DNA of 6,891 nt from Candidatus Hydrogenedentota bacterium. GTDB taxonomy: Bacteria > Hydrogenedentota > Hydrogenedentia > Hydrogenedentales > CAITNO01. Both the position numbers and the translations under genes were made by a program. The DNA lies in contig JAKLHG010000208.1 of NCBI GenBank assembly GCA_022710255.1, forward strand, positions 1-6,891, given 5' to 3'. The notes below the pieces were generated by a model. It worked only from the letters and a program-made list of their open reading frames with translations. It was not told where the DNA came from and searched no databases. Of this stretch, positions 1 through 6,059 are shown piece by piece. Within the stretch, counting starts at the first letter, position 1. Each line of letters opens with the position of its first letter.

Positions 1-198
1 TGGGCTTTAATTGATGGATTACTGGAGGAATGTCCGGAAGAATACGCCCTCTACCAGCGACTTGATATGGTATTCAACGCTGTCAAGGGGGCCGAAGGAC
101 AATATGAAGGGTGGAAGCGAATTGCAGGAATGCGCGACGGAGACCGATGCGCGGAAGCCTATCTTTCCCGCGCGACTGCGGCGACAGGAATTACTTGA
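1..198 (+). CDS. C-terminal end of a probable TPR-like helical protein (5' end outside window)
   Basis: An open frame enters from the left edge and ends at a TGA at 196-198, giving the last 65 residues of a protein whose start is not visible. The segment has no membrane helix and reads as amphipathic helices. Its spacing (W1, then a CPEEYALYQRLD stretch, then a G-x-x-EGWKRIAG helix, then an AEAYLSRA helix) resembles the end of a tetratricopeptide-repeat array, where an acidic-Pro turn precedes each helix pair. That family call is an inference from helix pattern only, and another alpha-helical repeat or a plain helical tail is possible. The next gene begins 141 bases downstream on the same strand, so the two may or may not share a transcript. 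Codon choice is similar to the downstream genes. A start-containing frame at 11-301 overlaps it in another phase and has lower protein quality. Confidence 0.6.
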   Translation, partial: WALIDGLLEECPEEYALYQRLDMVFNAVKGAEGQYEGWKRIAGMRDGDRCAEAYLSRATAATGIT

Positions 199-339
199 TT
201 GTGGAAACCGGTGCCTGTCATCGCCTGCCTGTTTTCCCATAGCAGCATTCCGGAAATTTCTGTCCCTTTTTGGTAGACTATTTGCCAGATGCCTCCCGTA
301 AACCGGGTAAGAAGCGGGTGCTTGTCAGGTTCCCATACT
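199..339 (+). other. 141-base gap before the hydrolase gene; candidate regulatory region
   Basis: This is the largest non-coding stretch in the window. It contains the 8-base palindrome TTCCGGAA at 248-255, overlapped by GAAATTTC at 253-260, a short T-rich run at 263-270, and a weak CCCG/CGGG stem near 296-308. I could not find a convincing -35/-10 pair with normal spacing, nor a stem followed by a T-run that would terminate the upstream gene. It may hold a promoter for the hydrolase operon, but that rests only on its length and position. Confidence 0.3.
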
Positions 340-1860
340 ATGAAAAGAAAAATCAAGATAATTGTAGTGTCGCTTTCGCTGCCCCTGTGGCTTTTAGCCC
401 TGGGGTTGTTGCTTGAAGTCCTGCTTACTCTATATGCCGATCACCGGGCTGAGCGAAATGTGTGGCGGATAAATGAAATCGCCGATGCACACCGCGCTGC
501 CGATGATATTGTTTTTCAGGAAATAAAAGCTACGGTCACGCCCCCAGACACGGTTCCCTGGCGGGCGCCGGCACGGGATACGATTCTAAAATCAGGGGAA
601 GCGGAACGTTTTGGTCTTGCACGGGAACGGAAAGAACTCATTCTTTCCTGTGATGTGGATGGAATCATTGCCCATATTTACCCCTGCAATAGTTGCAGGG
701 AACTTGACACCCTTGGTAACCGCCTTTCCCCCGGAGATTCGTTGGAAGCTATCCTGCCCCCGGCGGAACTGGCCGACGCCCTGGATTCCATTCGCCAGAC
801 AGGAGAAGAAGAAAAGCCGATGCGGGACTATACGATTCCGCTCGGTGACGGTACCACCCACCTGGTGGAGTTCAATGTCCTTCGTCTTTCTAAGGAACCC
901 TTTACCTTCACGCTCTTTCTGGCGGATTCCCGTTTTGAAGCGTTTCTGCGCAGGTATAGGCCGAATGTTTACCGACGCAACTGGTATGCCGCTCAGTTCA
1001 GGGAATCCGAATTCTGGACGAACAGCCTCGGTTTTCGCAATGAGGAAATCACGATTCCCAAGCCTGACGGGGTCTTTCGTATTGTATGCATAGGAGGCTC
1101 GACAACCGTGGAAGGCCCCCACAACAACTTGACCTATCCCAAGGTGCTTGAACGCCTGTTGCGTTCGCACTTTCATACCTCCCGCATTGAGGCGGTAAAC
1201 TGCGGTGTTGACGGCATGGCCTTCCCGGGAGAACAGGAGCGCATGGAGGACTGGCTTGCCCTTCAGCCGGATATGATCCTCCATTACAATATCATCAATA
1301 ACACTTCCTGGTTGATACAATCGGCGACGGAAAAAGCGTTGGAGGAAGATGGTTTTACCGGACACATCTATCAGGCCGCTTCGGAGTCGAAACTGTTTTC
1401 CGGCATGGGGCTTTCTTGCGTTTATCCCGATACGGCTTTTTTTACGGCGGAATTGGATCGGTCCGTTTTCAGTTGTTTCCGCGAAATGCAACGAAGCGCT
1501 CAAGAAGCCGGGGCGCTGATGGCCATAGCCAGTTTCGCGGTTCCGGACGGTACGTCCGTTATCCCTGCAGAACGGGATTTCTTTGAAAGCACCTTTCACA
1601 TGACGCCGACGAAAGGCGGCCGGTTGAACCAACTCAACCGGATGATTGATGAATATAATAGGTGCGTCCATGAATTCTGCTCGGAAAACAATCTCCTCTA
1701 CATCCCCGTCGCGGAAAATCTGACGGGGGGCATTGAAACCTTTACGGATATCTGCCATCTGCGCATCGCAGGTATCCGTAAAAAGGCGGCCATCATTTAT
1801 GAGCATATCCGCGATGTTGTGGGCGAAGGCCTGGAACTGACGGATAACCCTTTAAAGTAA
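340..1860 (+). CDS. Membrane-anchored SGNH/GDSL-family hydrolase with an N-terminal PAS-like domain
   Basis: This 506-residue protein is probably a membrane-tethered esterase or acyl-transfer enzyme acting outside the cytoplasm. It opens with a basic KRKIK segment and one hydrophobic helix (about residues 6-31) that acts as a signal anchor. Residues about 95-205 read like a PAS fold: an ILSCDVDGII strand, a LGNRLSPGDSL segment, a helix, an IPLGDGT turn, and a final strand ending in ADSR. This region contains CNSC (C116, C119). From about 245 onward is an SGNH hydrolase domain: block I GGSTT with nucleophile S254, block II NCGVDG with likely oxyanion G289, a block III position YNIINN where GxND is expected, and block V D470-x-x-H473. 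The start at 340 was chosen because it puts the basic segment directly before the anchor; an ATG at 289 would add 17 poorly structured residues. The Shine-Dalgarno is weak (CAGG at 326-329). The next gene follows after 33 bases. The substrate is unknown; polysaccharide O-acetyl groups are a reasonable guess given the neighbour. Confidence 0.85.
   Translation: MKRKIKIIVVSLSLPLWLLALGLLLEVLLTLYADHRAERNVWRINEIADAHRAADDIVFQEIKATVTPPDTVPWRAPARDTILKSGEAERFGLARERKELILSCDVDGIIAHIYPCNSCRELDTLGNRLSPGDSLEAILPPAELADALDSIRQTGEEEKPMRDYTIPLGDGTTHLVEFNVLRLSKEPFTFTLFLADSRFEAFLRRYRPNVYRRNWYAAQFRESEFWTNSLGFRNEEITIPKPDGVFRIVCIGGSTTVEGPHNNLTYPKVLERLLRSHFHTSRIEAVNCGVDGMAFPGEQERMEDWLALQPDMILHYNIINNTSWLIQSATEKALEEDGFTGHIYQAASESKLFSGMGLSCVYPDTAFFTAELDRSVFSCFREMQRSAQEAGALMAIASFAVPDGTSVIPAERDFFESTFHMTPTKGGRLNQLNRMIDEYNRCVHEFCSENNLLYIPVAENLTGGIETFTDICHLRIAGIRKKAAIIYEHIRDVVGEGLELTDNPLK
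682..700 (+). repeat. Perfect 8-base inverted repeat inside the hydrolase gene
   Basis: CCCTGCAA (682-689) and TTGCAGGG (693-700) are perfect inverted copies around a TAG loop. The stem falls on the codons for P-C-N-S-C-R of the PAS-like domain, so both Cys codons are in the paired arms. It could form an mRNA hairpin but may only reflect the symmetrical TGC codons. Confidence 0.6.
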
Positions 1861-1880
1861 CCAAAGATGTTGTCGGAATA

Positions 1881-1893
1881 ACAGGTATAAAGA
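1881..1893 (+). promoter_or_regulatory. Ribosome binding site of the GT-C-like gene
   Basis: The sequence ACAGGTATAAAGA precedes the ATG at 1894, with an AGG core at 1883-1885 eight bases before the start. It supports this start and, with only 33 bases between the genes, translation from a transcript shared with the hydrolase. Confidence 0.5.
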
Positions 1894-3984
1894 ATGATAC
1901 GTTTTCCCAGACAGACAGGTAGTTTTTGCATAGACTGCTGTCTAGCCGCTTTCCTGATAATGACGGCAGTTGTGGTGGGCTTGTATCACCTTTACATTGC
2001 TCCCGAAGTCCTGCGTGCGCCATCCTGGTACGGATTGCAGCCGGGGATGGCGTCTCCGAACCTCGCGTGCGCCGTCATGGTGGCGACGGGGCGGGGCTTC
2101 GTGGTCCCTTCGGAAGGCGACAGCGCCTCCGCACAGTATCCCGGGGCTCCTGAATTATCGCGATTTCTGAGACAGGAGCGCACGCATCTTTCTCCAGACC
2201 AGATTCCGGAAGACCTTCCCACGTGCAAGCCTTTTATTGACTGGGAGTACCGGCATCGCTATCTCTTGTATACGGCGGGTCTGCTCTGGCGTGTTTTCGG
2301 TATTTCGTGGCATGTAATCACCGCGTTCCGCATCGCGCTGTTCGGCATGCTGGTTGGCGCCGTATACGGCCTGATGCGGCTGGGCATGGGGCGGTTCTGG
2401 AGCACGGCCATGACCTTGGCCATGGCCTTTAACCTGAATATTCTCATGAACTGCCAGAATCTGCGGGATTTCAGTAAGGGCCCGTTTATTCTCGCCGCTA
2501 TTTTAATCATGGGATATTTGATTAAGTATCCGGTGAGGCGGCGCACATTTGTCTTGTTATCAACGCTCCTGGGCCTGATCATTGGCGTTGGTATCGGTTT
2601 CAGGGCGGATATTTTGGTTTGCCTGGTCCCCGCCATGCTCACGCTGTTGTTCTGCCGCCGGCCCGGCGCGGGCGTTGTGATTCGTGAAAGGTTGGCAGGC
2701 ATCTTGTTACTTGTCGCCGCATTTGTGATCCCGGCTTCATGGGTCATGGGCGTGTACAGCGGCGGGAGTCTCCTGGCGCACGACATCCTCATGGGATTCG
2801 CCACGAAAAACGACGATATGCTGGGCCTCAACCGGGCGTCTTATGAGAAACTGTATGTGAACAGCGATCTCTTCGTGACCAGCATGGCGATTGGATACAA
2901 TGAGCGCTCGTCCTCTTCCGATATTTCATCCTCCGCCCTGTATGATGAACGCCCGTTGCTGTTGAAGCTTGTCCGCACTTTTCCGGGCGACCTGATTGCC
3001 CGCGGCTATGCTTCGGTCTGGTATGTCGTGAGGGGCGGCTCCCCTTCTCTCGTACGGGGCGTCTTCATGGCCCTTTGCGCCGCGGCAGTGCTTCTGTTGA
3101 TAGCGTACCGCGACCTTCGCCTGGGCTGGATGACCCTGATTCTGTTTTTTTATTTTGGCGGTTATTTGAGCCTTCAGGCGGAAACCCGGCATGCGTTTCA
3201 TCTCCTGTTTGTTCCGTATTGGGTTTTGGGGTATCTTGCCAACGCGCTTTTTTCAAGAACGGGAAAAGAGAGGGGGCTTGCCGCAGTACGCGGACACGCC
3301 ATGATAAAGGCGCTCCATCCCTGTCGCTGGACTCATTCCTGCAAAAACATGATCCTGAAATTCGCGCTACCGGCAATCATTCTGCTCCTGGCGCCGCTGT
3401 ATACGGCCAGGGCCATCCAAAGCCATTGCCTGGGAAACATAGTTGACGCCTGTGCCGCTGCGGAACTCACGCCGGTCCCGGTCAAGGCGCGCCCCGTCGA
3501 GGACTGGACCCTGTTTGAGCGAACCGCCTATTCACCGGAACATGGCGGTTCCGCGCGTCCTTTCGATGGAGAGGTTGAATACTGGGTTGCGGAGTTTATG
3601 CCCGGCACGCAGTGGCGGCGCATTTGGCTGTACTATACAGGCGATTCTGCAATTGCGGAAAATTTTATACACGGCTGTTGGATAGCACCCGGGGGTGATG
3701 AAAAGTCGGGAACGACCAAGTACTTTTTCCCCGTGGTGGAGTTCAGGGACCCGTCAACATCCTCCCAAACCTTGTTTTACGGAATTGCCGTTCCCAACGA
3801 ATGTTCGGGCGACTTCCGGGGCTTATACAAAGTGCGGAACACAAAGGGGTTTACTCTTTTCCTGAACGTTGCCTATCCGGCCGACCGCGCTTCGCTACGC
3901 CCCTGGCAAACCCTCTACGGAGAAACCTCCGGCGTATTGAATGCCGAGGAGGCACGGTTCTGGTTGCAGGAGTTGCCGGGCTGA
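1894..3984 (+). CDS. Polytopic membrane protein, probable GT-C-fold glycosyltransferase with a C-terminal extracytoplasmic domain
   Basis: This 696-residue protein has about 11 hydrophobic helices (roughly residues 15-35, 143-162, 168-186, 195-212, 219-233, 238-254, 266-285, 388-405, 410-426, 436-453 and 487-507). A long first loop (36-142) follows the first helix, as in GT-C enzymes that use lipid-linked sugars. That loop has an ATGRGF segment (64-69) of the kind seen in this fold, and an acidic D116-W-E118 pair next to EYRHRY. RDFSKGPF (191-198), GFRAD (235-239) and ETRHAFH (430-436) are charged motifs at membrane borders. After the last helix comes a soluble, strand-rich domain of about 185 residues (510-696) that I do not recognise. 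By family knowledge such proteins transfer sugars at the outer face of the inner membrane; here that is inferred from topology, not from a diagnostic motif. The usual acidic residue just before the first-loop helix is not evident (SPNLACA at 54-60). The gene lies 33 bases after the SGNH hydrolase, suggesting joint work on an exported glycan. A transporter or other membrane enzyme is possible. Confidence 0.65.
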   Translation: MIRFPRQTGSFCIDCCLAAFLIMTAVVVGLYHLYIAPEVLRAPSWYGLQPGMASPNLACAVMVATGRGFVVPSEGDSASAQYPGAPELSRFLRQERTHLSPDQIPEDLPTCKPFIDWEYRHRYLLYTAGLLWRVFGISWHVITAFRIALFGMLVGAVYGLMRLGMGRFWSTAMTLAMAFNLNILMNCQNLRDFSKGPFILAAILIMGYLIKYPVRRRTFVLLSTLLGLIIGVGIGFRADILVCLVPAMLTLLFCRRPGAGVVIRERLAGILLLVAAFVIPASWVMGVYSGGSLLAHDILMGFATKNDDMLGLNRASYEKLYVNSDLFVTSMAIGYNERSSSSDISSSALYDERPLLLKLVRTFPGDLIARGYASVWYVVRGGSPSLVRGVFMALCAAAVLLLIAYRDLRLGWMTLILFFYFGGYLSLQAETRHAFHLLFVPYWVLGYLANALFSRTGKERGLAAVRGHAMIKALHPCRWTHSCKNMILKFALPAIILLLAPLYTARAIQSHCLGNIVDACAAAELTPVPVKARPVEDWTLFERTAYSPEHGGSARPFDGEVEYWVAEFMPGTQWRRIWLYYTGDSAIAENFIHGCWIAPGGDEKSGTTKYFFPVVEFRDPSTSSQTLFYGIAVPNECSGDFRGLYKVRNTKGFTLFLNVAYPADRASLRPWQTLYGETSGVLNAEEARFWLQELPG

Positions 3985-4028
3985 AACACTTGTTGCCTTG
4001 CATGGGGAGAGAGGTTGTCGGGAACAGG
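3985..4028. other. 44-base junction between convergent genes
   Basis: Two operons end here facing one another. The best inverted repeat is TGTTGCC (3991-3997) against GGGAACA (4020-4026), a seven-base stem with one mismatch and a 22-base loop, without a T-run on either side. No standard intrinsic terminator is visible for either direction. Confidence 0.4.
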
Positions 4029-4388
4029 TCAGCCGATGAGCGCGCGTACTTTCGCCAGCAGCGTTTCCCCGGCGATCGGTTTGCTGATTACGTCAGTAAA
4101 GGGCACCTGGGCAGGATCGAACTGGGCGTCTGACGGGTTGAGCATGGAGGAGAACATGAGGATGGGCACTTTACCGCCCAGGGCTTCCGCCACTTTATAG
4201 CCGGTATTGATTTTTTCCATCATGATGTCGAGGATAATCAGGTCCGGCATTTCCGCTTCAGCCGCCGCCAGCCCCGTGGCGCCGCTGATAGCGGACCTTA
4301 CACGATAGCCCTCCGCTTCAAGCAGGCTCTTGCAGAAAAAATGAATATCCGGATCATCATCGATTACCAGGATGGTCTTCGCGGGCAT
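4029..4388 (-). CDS. Stand-alone response regulator receiver protein
   Basis: This 119-residue protein consists of a single CheY-like receiver domain and accepts a phosphoryl group from a histidine kinase in the cytoplasm. The acidic pocket is D10-D11-D12, the phospho-acceptor is D54 in LIILDIMME, the switch residue is S80 or S81 in LMFSS, and the conserved lysine is K103 followed by P104. No output domain follows; it ends ten residues or so after the last helix begins. The loop after the phospho-acceptor is D-I-M-M-E-K-I-N-T-G, one residue longer than the usual D-x-x-M-P-x-x-x-G and with Glu in place of Pro. The start is supported by GGAG eight bases upstream on the minus strand. It is the last gene of the cluster, 50 bases after the receiver-kinase hybrid, whose phosphorylation state it could report or drain. 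The target is not visible. Confidence 0.92.
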   Translation of the reverse strand: MPAKTILVIDDDPDIHFFCKSLLEAEGYRVRSAISGATGLAAAEAEMPDLIILDIMMEKINTGYKVAEALGGKVPILMFSSMLNPSDAQFDPAQVPFTDVISKPIAGETLLAKVRALIG

Positions 4389-4438
4389 GATGCTGTCTCC
4401 ATGGTTCAGGCGGGATTGCGCCTTGCATTTTCCATAGT

Positions 4439-5590
4439 TTACGGTTTCCCGGCGGCGGAATCCACCTCGTTATCCCGCAGAAACACCGTAAAGGTGCTGC
4501 CTTCATCGGGAACGCTGGCTACGGATACGTCGCCACTGTAAAGCATAGCCACTTTTTTGACTACGGCCAGTCCCAACCCGCTGCCCAGAATTCCGAAAGT
4601 CTTTTCATTCTTGATGCGCACAAAGGATTCAAACAGTTGTGCCGCCTCTTCTTCGGTCATGCCGATGCCCGTATCTGCGACGATGATGGTGATCGTATCC
4701 GCGAGCCTGTCGCACCGCACATCGACCCGGCCGTTTTCCCGGTTATACTTCACCGCGTTCGAAATGAGATTGTTGAATACCATCTCGATTTCCCCGGGAT
4801 CGCCATGAATGGACAATTCGGGATCGCACTGAATATCAATGGTGATATTGCGCGCATCCGCATCAGGCTGCATGGTATCTTTGGAAATCCGCGCAATAGC
4901 AGCCATATTGACTTCGGTCAGTTCCCGTTTCTTCTTACCGGACTCGATGCGGGTTAAATCGAGCAGATCAATGATGAGTTTGCGCATGAACTGGGCGCGG
5001 GTACGGCAACGGCGCAGCATTTCTTCATAAACGGCGGGGTCATTACCCGCCGTGTGGTCTATGATGGTGTTAAGAAAGCCCTCAATGGCGTTTAGCGGCG
5101 CCTTCAATTCATGGGCGAGTACCGACAGGAACTGGAAACGCACCTGTCGCTGTTCTTCGGCCAGAGCGCGGGCCCGGTGCGCAATCACGATATGGTGCGC
5201 CGCTTTCTGAAGCACATGTTCAAGTTCTTCGGGGGTGAAAGGCTTCGCCAGAAAATCATAGGCGCCGCTCTTGGTGGCACGTACCGCCGTCTCGATGGAA
5301 GCATAGGCGGTGATCATGATGACCAGGGTCGTGGACAGGGAAGGCCCGATTTCTTCCAGCAGTTCTATGCCGCTTATGCCCGGAAGCTTCAGGTCGAGCA
5401 GCATGATATCCGGAGGCGAGGTGTCTGCGATATGGTCCCGCGCCTCTTCCGCGGATCCCGCCTCCTCGAAATCGAAGGCAACGGTCTCCCCGATGTCGGC
5501 CATGATGAACTGCAGGGATTCCAGGGTGCGCTCGATGGCTGTGCGGATGTAGGTTTCGTCATCCACCACCAGTATGCGCAAGCGCTTCAT
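4439..5590 (-). CDS. Receiver-histidine kinase hybrid protein (N-terminal receiver, C-terminal HisKA/HATPase)
   Basis: This 383-residue soluble protein has the inverted hybrid order, receiver first and kinase second. The receiver (about 4-125) has D10-D11, phospho-acceptor D66 in LLDLKLPG, T94 and K116-P117, and it closely resembles NtrC-type receivers (ITAYASIETAV, GAYDFLAKPF). A charged helical linker (about 122-150) leads straight into a HisKA dimerisation domain with H160 in the LAHELKAPLNAIEG box. The HATPase part has an N-box with N274 and N278, D306-TGIG, and GSGLGL at 336-341. No PAS, GAF or membrane segment lies between them, so its input is probably the phosphorylation state of its own receiver. 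There is an insertion of about ten residues between the first helix and second strand of the receiver (around 28-42). The start lies three bases after the preceding stop, with AGGA overlapping that stop, so translational coupling is likely. By family knowledge it should autophosphorylate at H160 and pass the phosphate to a receiver such as its neighbours. Confidence 0.93.
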   Translation of the reverse strand: MKRLRILVVDDETYIRTAIERTLESLQFIMADIGETVAFDFEEAGSAEEARDHIADTSPPDIMLLDLKLPGISGIELLEEIGPSLSTTLVIMITAYASIETAVRATKSGAYDFLAKPFTPEELEHVLQKAAHHIVIAHRARALAEEQRQVRFQFLSVLAHELKAPLNAIEGFLNTIIDHTAGNDPAVYEEMLRRCRTRAQFMRKLIIDLLDLTRIESGKKKRELTEVNMAAIARISKDTMQPDADARNITIDIQCDPELSIHGDPGEIEMVFNNLISNAVKYNRENGRVDVRCDRLADTITIIVADTGIGMTEEEAAQLFESFVRIKNEKTFGILGSGLGLAVVKKVAMLYSGDVSVASVPDEGSTFTVFLRDNEVDSAAGKP

Positions 5591-5602
5591 ACCTTATCCT
5601 TT
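5591..5602 (-). promoter_or_regulatory. Ribosome binding site overlapping the upstream stop codon
   Basis: Read on the minus strand, AAAGGATAAGGT directly precedes the ATG at 5590. The AGGA core overlaps the TAA stop (5594-5596) of the preceding receiver gene, which supports coupled translation of the receiver and the hybrid kinase. Confidence 0.6.
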
Positions 5603-6007
5603 CAGCAGGCGGGCTACTTCACGCTGAAGCTGCTCGAAACGCACCGGCTTGTCCAGCAGGGCGTCCGCCTTGATCCAGGACCGCTCCTCTTCGGTGGTGG
5701 CGTCGAAATCCAAACCGGTTTCATGGGTGACGGAGGTGACCATGATGACCGGGATGGACGGATCCTTTCTCTTGATTTTGTAACAGAGTGTGAACCCCAT
5801 ATCCGCCCGTTCCATCATAAGGTCCACCACGCACAAGTCCGGGCGCGTATCCGCGAGCAGCGCCACGGCATCCTTGCCGCTGGACGCCGAGATCACATTG
5901 AACCCCGCCGCCGAAAACTGGGCCTTGAGTTGGAATAAGAAATCCGTGTCGTCATCCACAAGAAGGATCGTCCGTTTCGATTCCGGTTGCGCTTTGGTAT
6001 CAGCCAT
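5594..6007 (-). CDS. Stand-alone response regulator receiver protein with an extended loop
   Basis: This 137-residue protein is a receiver domain only, with a short polar N-terminal extension (residues 1-12). The acidic pocket is D18-D19-D20, the phospho-acceptor D62 lies in CVVDLMMER, the switch is T91 in IMVTS, and K120-P121 is the conserved lysine. Two departures from CheY are visible: the loop after D62 is D-L-M-M-E-x4-G, one residue longer than standard and with Glu where Pro is usual; and the stretch from T91 to K120 is about seven residues longer, containing DFDATTEEERS. The start at 6007 was chosen because AGGA lies four bases upstream and the receiver begins soon after; an ATG at 6127 in the same frame would overlap the kinase gene by 68 bases and add 40 unstructured residues. 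It sits between the two kinases, 53 bases after the first and 3 before the second, and is the natural first phospho-acceptor. No output domain is present. Confidence 0.92.
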   Translation of the reverse strand: MADTKAQPESKRTILLVDDDTDFLFQLKAQFSAAGFNVISASSGKDAVALLADTRPDLCVVDLMMERADMGFTLCYKIKRKDPSIPVIMVTSVTHETGLDFDATTEEERSWIKADALLDKPVRFEQLQREVARLLKG

Positions 6008-6023
6008 TGTTCCTGGTCTCCCT

Positions 6024-6045
6024 GGGCCCACCCCGCGGCAGGCCC
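6024..6045 (-). other. GC-rich imperfect hairpin between kinase and receiver genes
   Basis: GGGCC at 6024-6028 pairs with GGCCC at 6041-6045 across a 12-base GC-rich loop. It lies in the 53-base gap before the receiver gene and no T-run follows, so it is not a normal terminator. It could affect mRNA stability or be chance in a GC-rich gap. Confidence 0.25.
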
Positions 6046-6059
6046 GTTTGTACACTATA

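Noticed and set aside
11..301. 96-residue plus-strand frame at the left edge
   Set aside because: It overlaps the frame-1 protein end in another phase and runs through the intergenic gap; the frame-1 translation looks more protein-like.
592..1806. 404-residue open frame on the minus strand
   Set aside because: It lies entirely antisense to the SGNH hydrolase, whose catalytic blocks are all in frame on the plus strand. Its translation is rich in Arg, Phe and Gly with no domain pattern.
2418..2427. 10-base palindrome GGCCATGGCC
   Set aside because: It encodes a plain Leu-Ala-Met-Ala stretch in a membrane helix of the GT-C-like protein, and overlapping Ala and Met codons easily produce it.
3991..4026. 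Inverted repeat TGTTGCC / GGGAACA as a terminator
   Set aside because: One mismatch in a seven-base stem, a long loop and no T-run on either strand.
4408..4423. AGGCG / CGCCT hairpin between the hybrid kinase and the last receiver
   Set aside because: The stem is only five bases with a six-base loop and no T-run follows, so it is too weak to call a terminator or regulatory element.
5111..5938. 275-residue open frame on the plus strand
   Set aside because: It runs antisense across the hybrid kinase and a receiver, both with intact motifs. The His/Arg/Gly-rich translation is typical of an antisense shadow.
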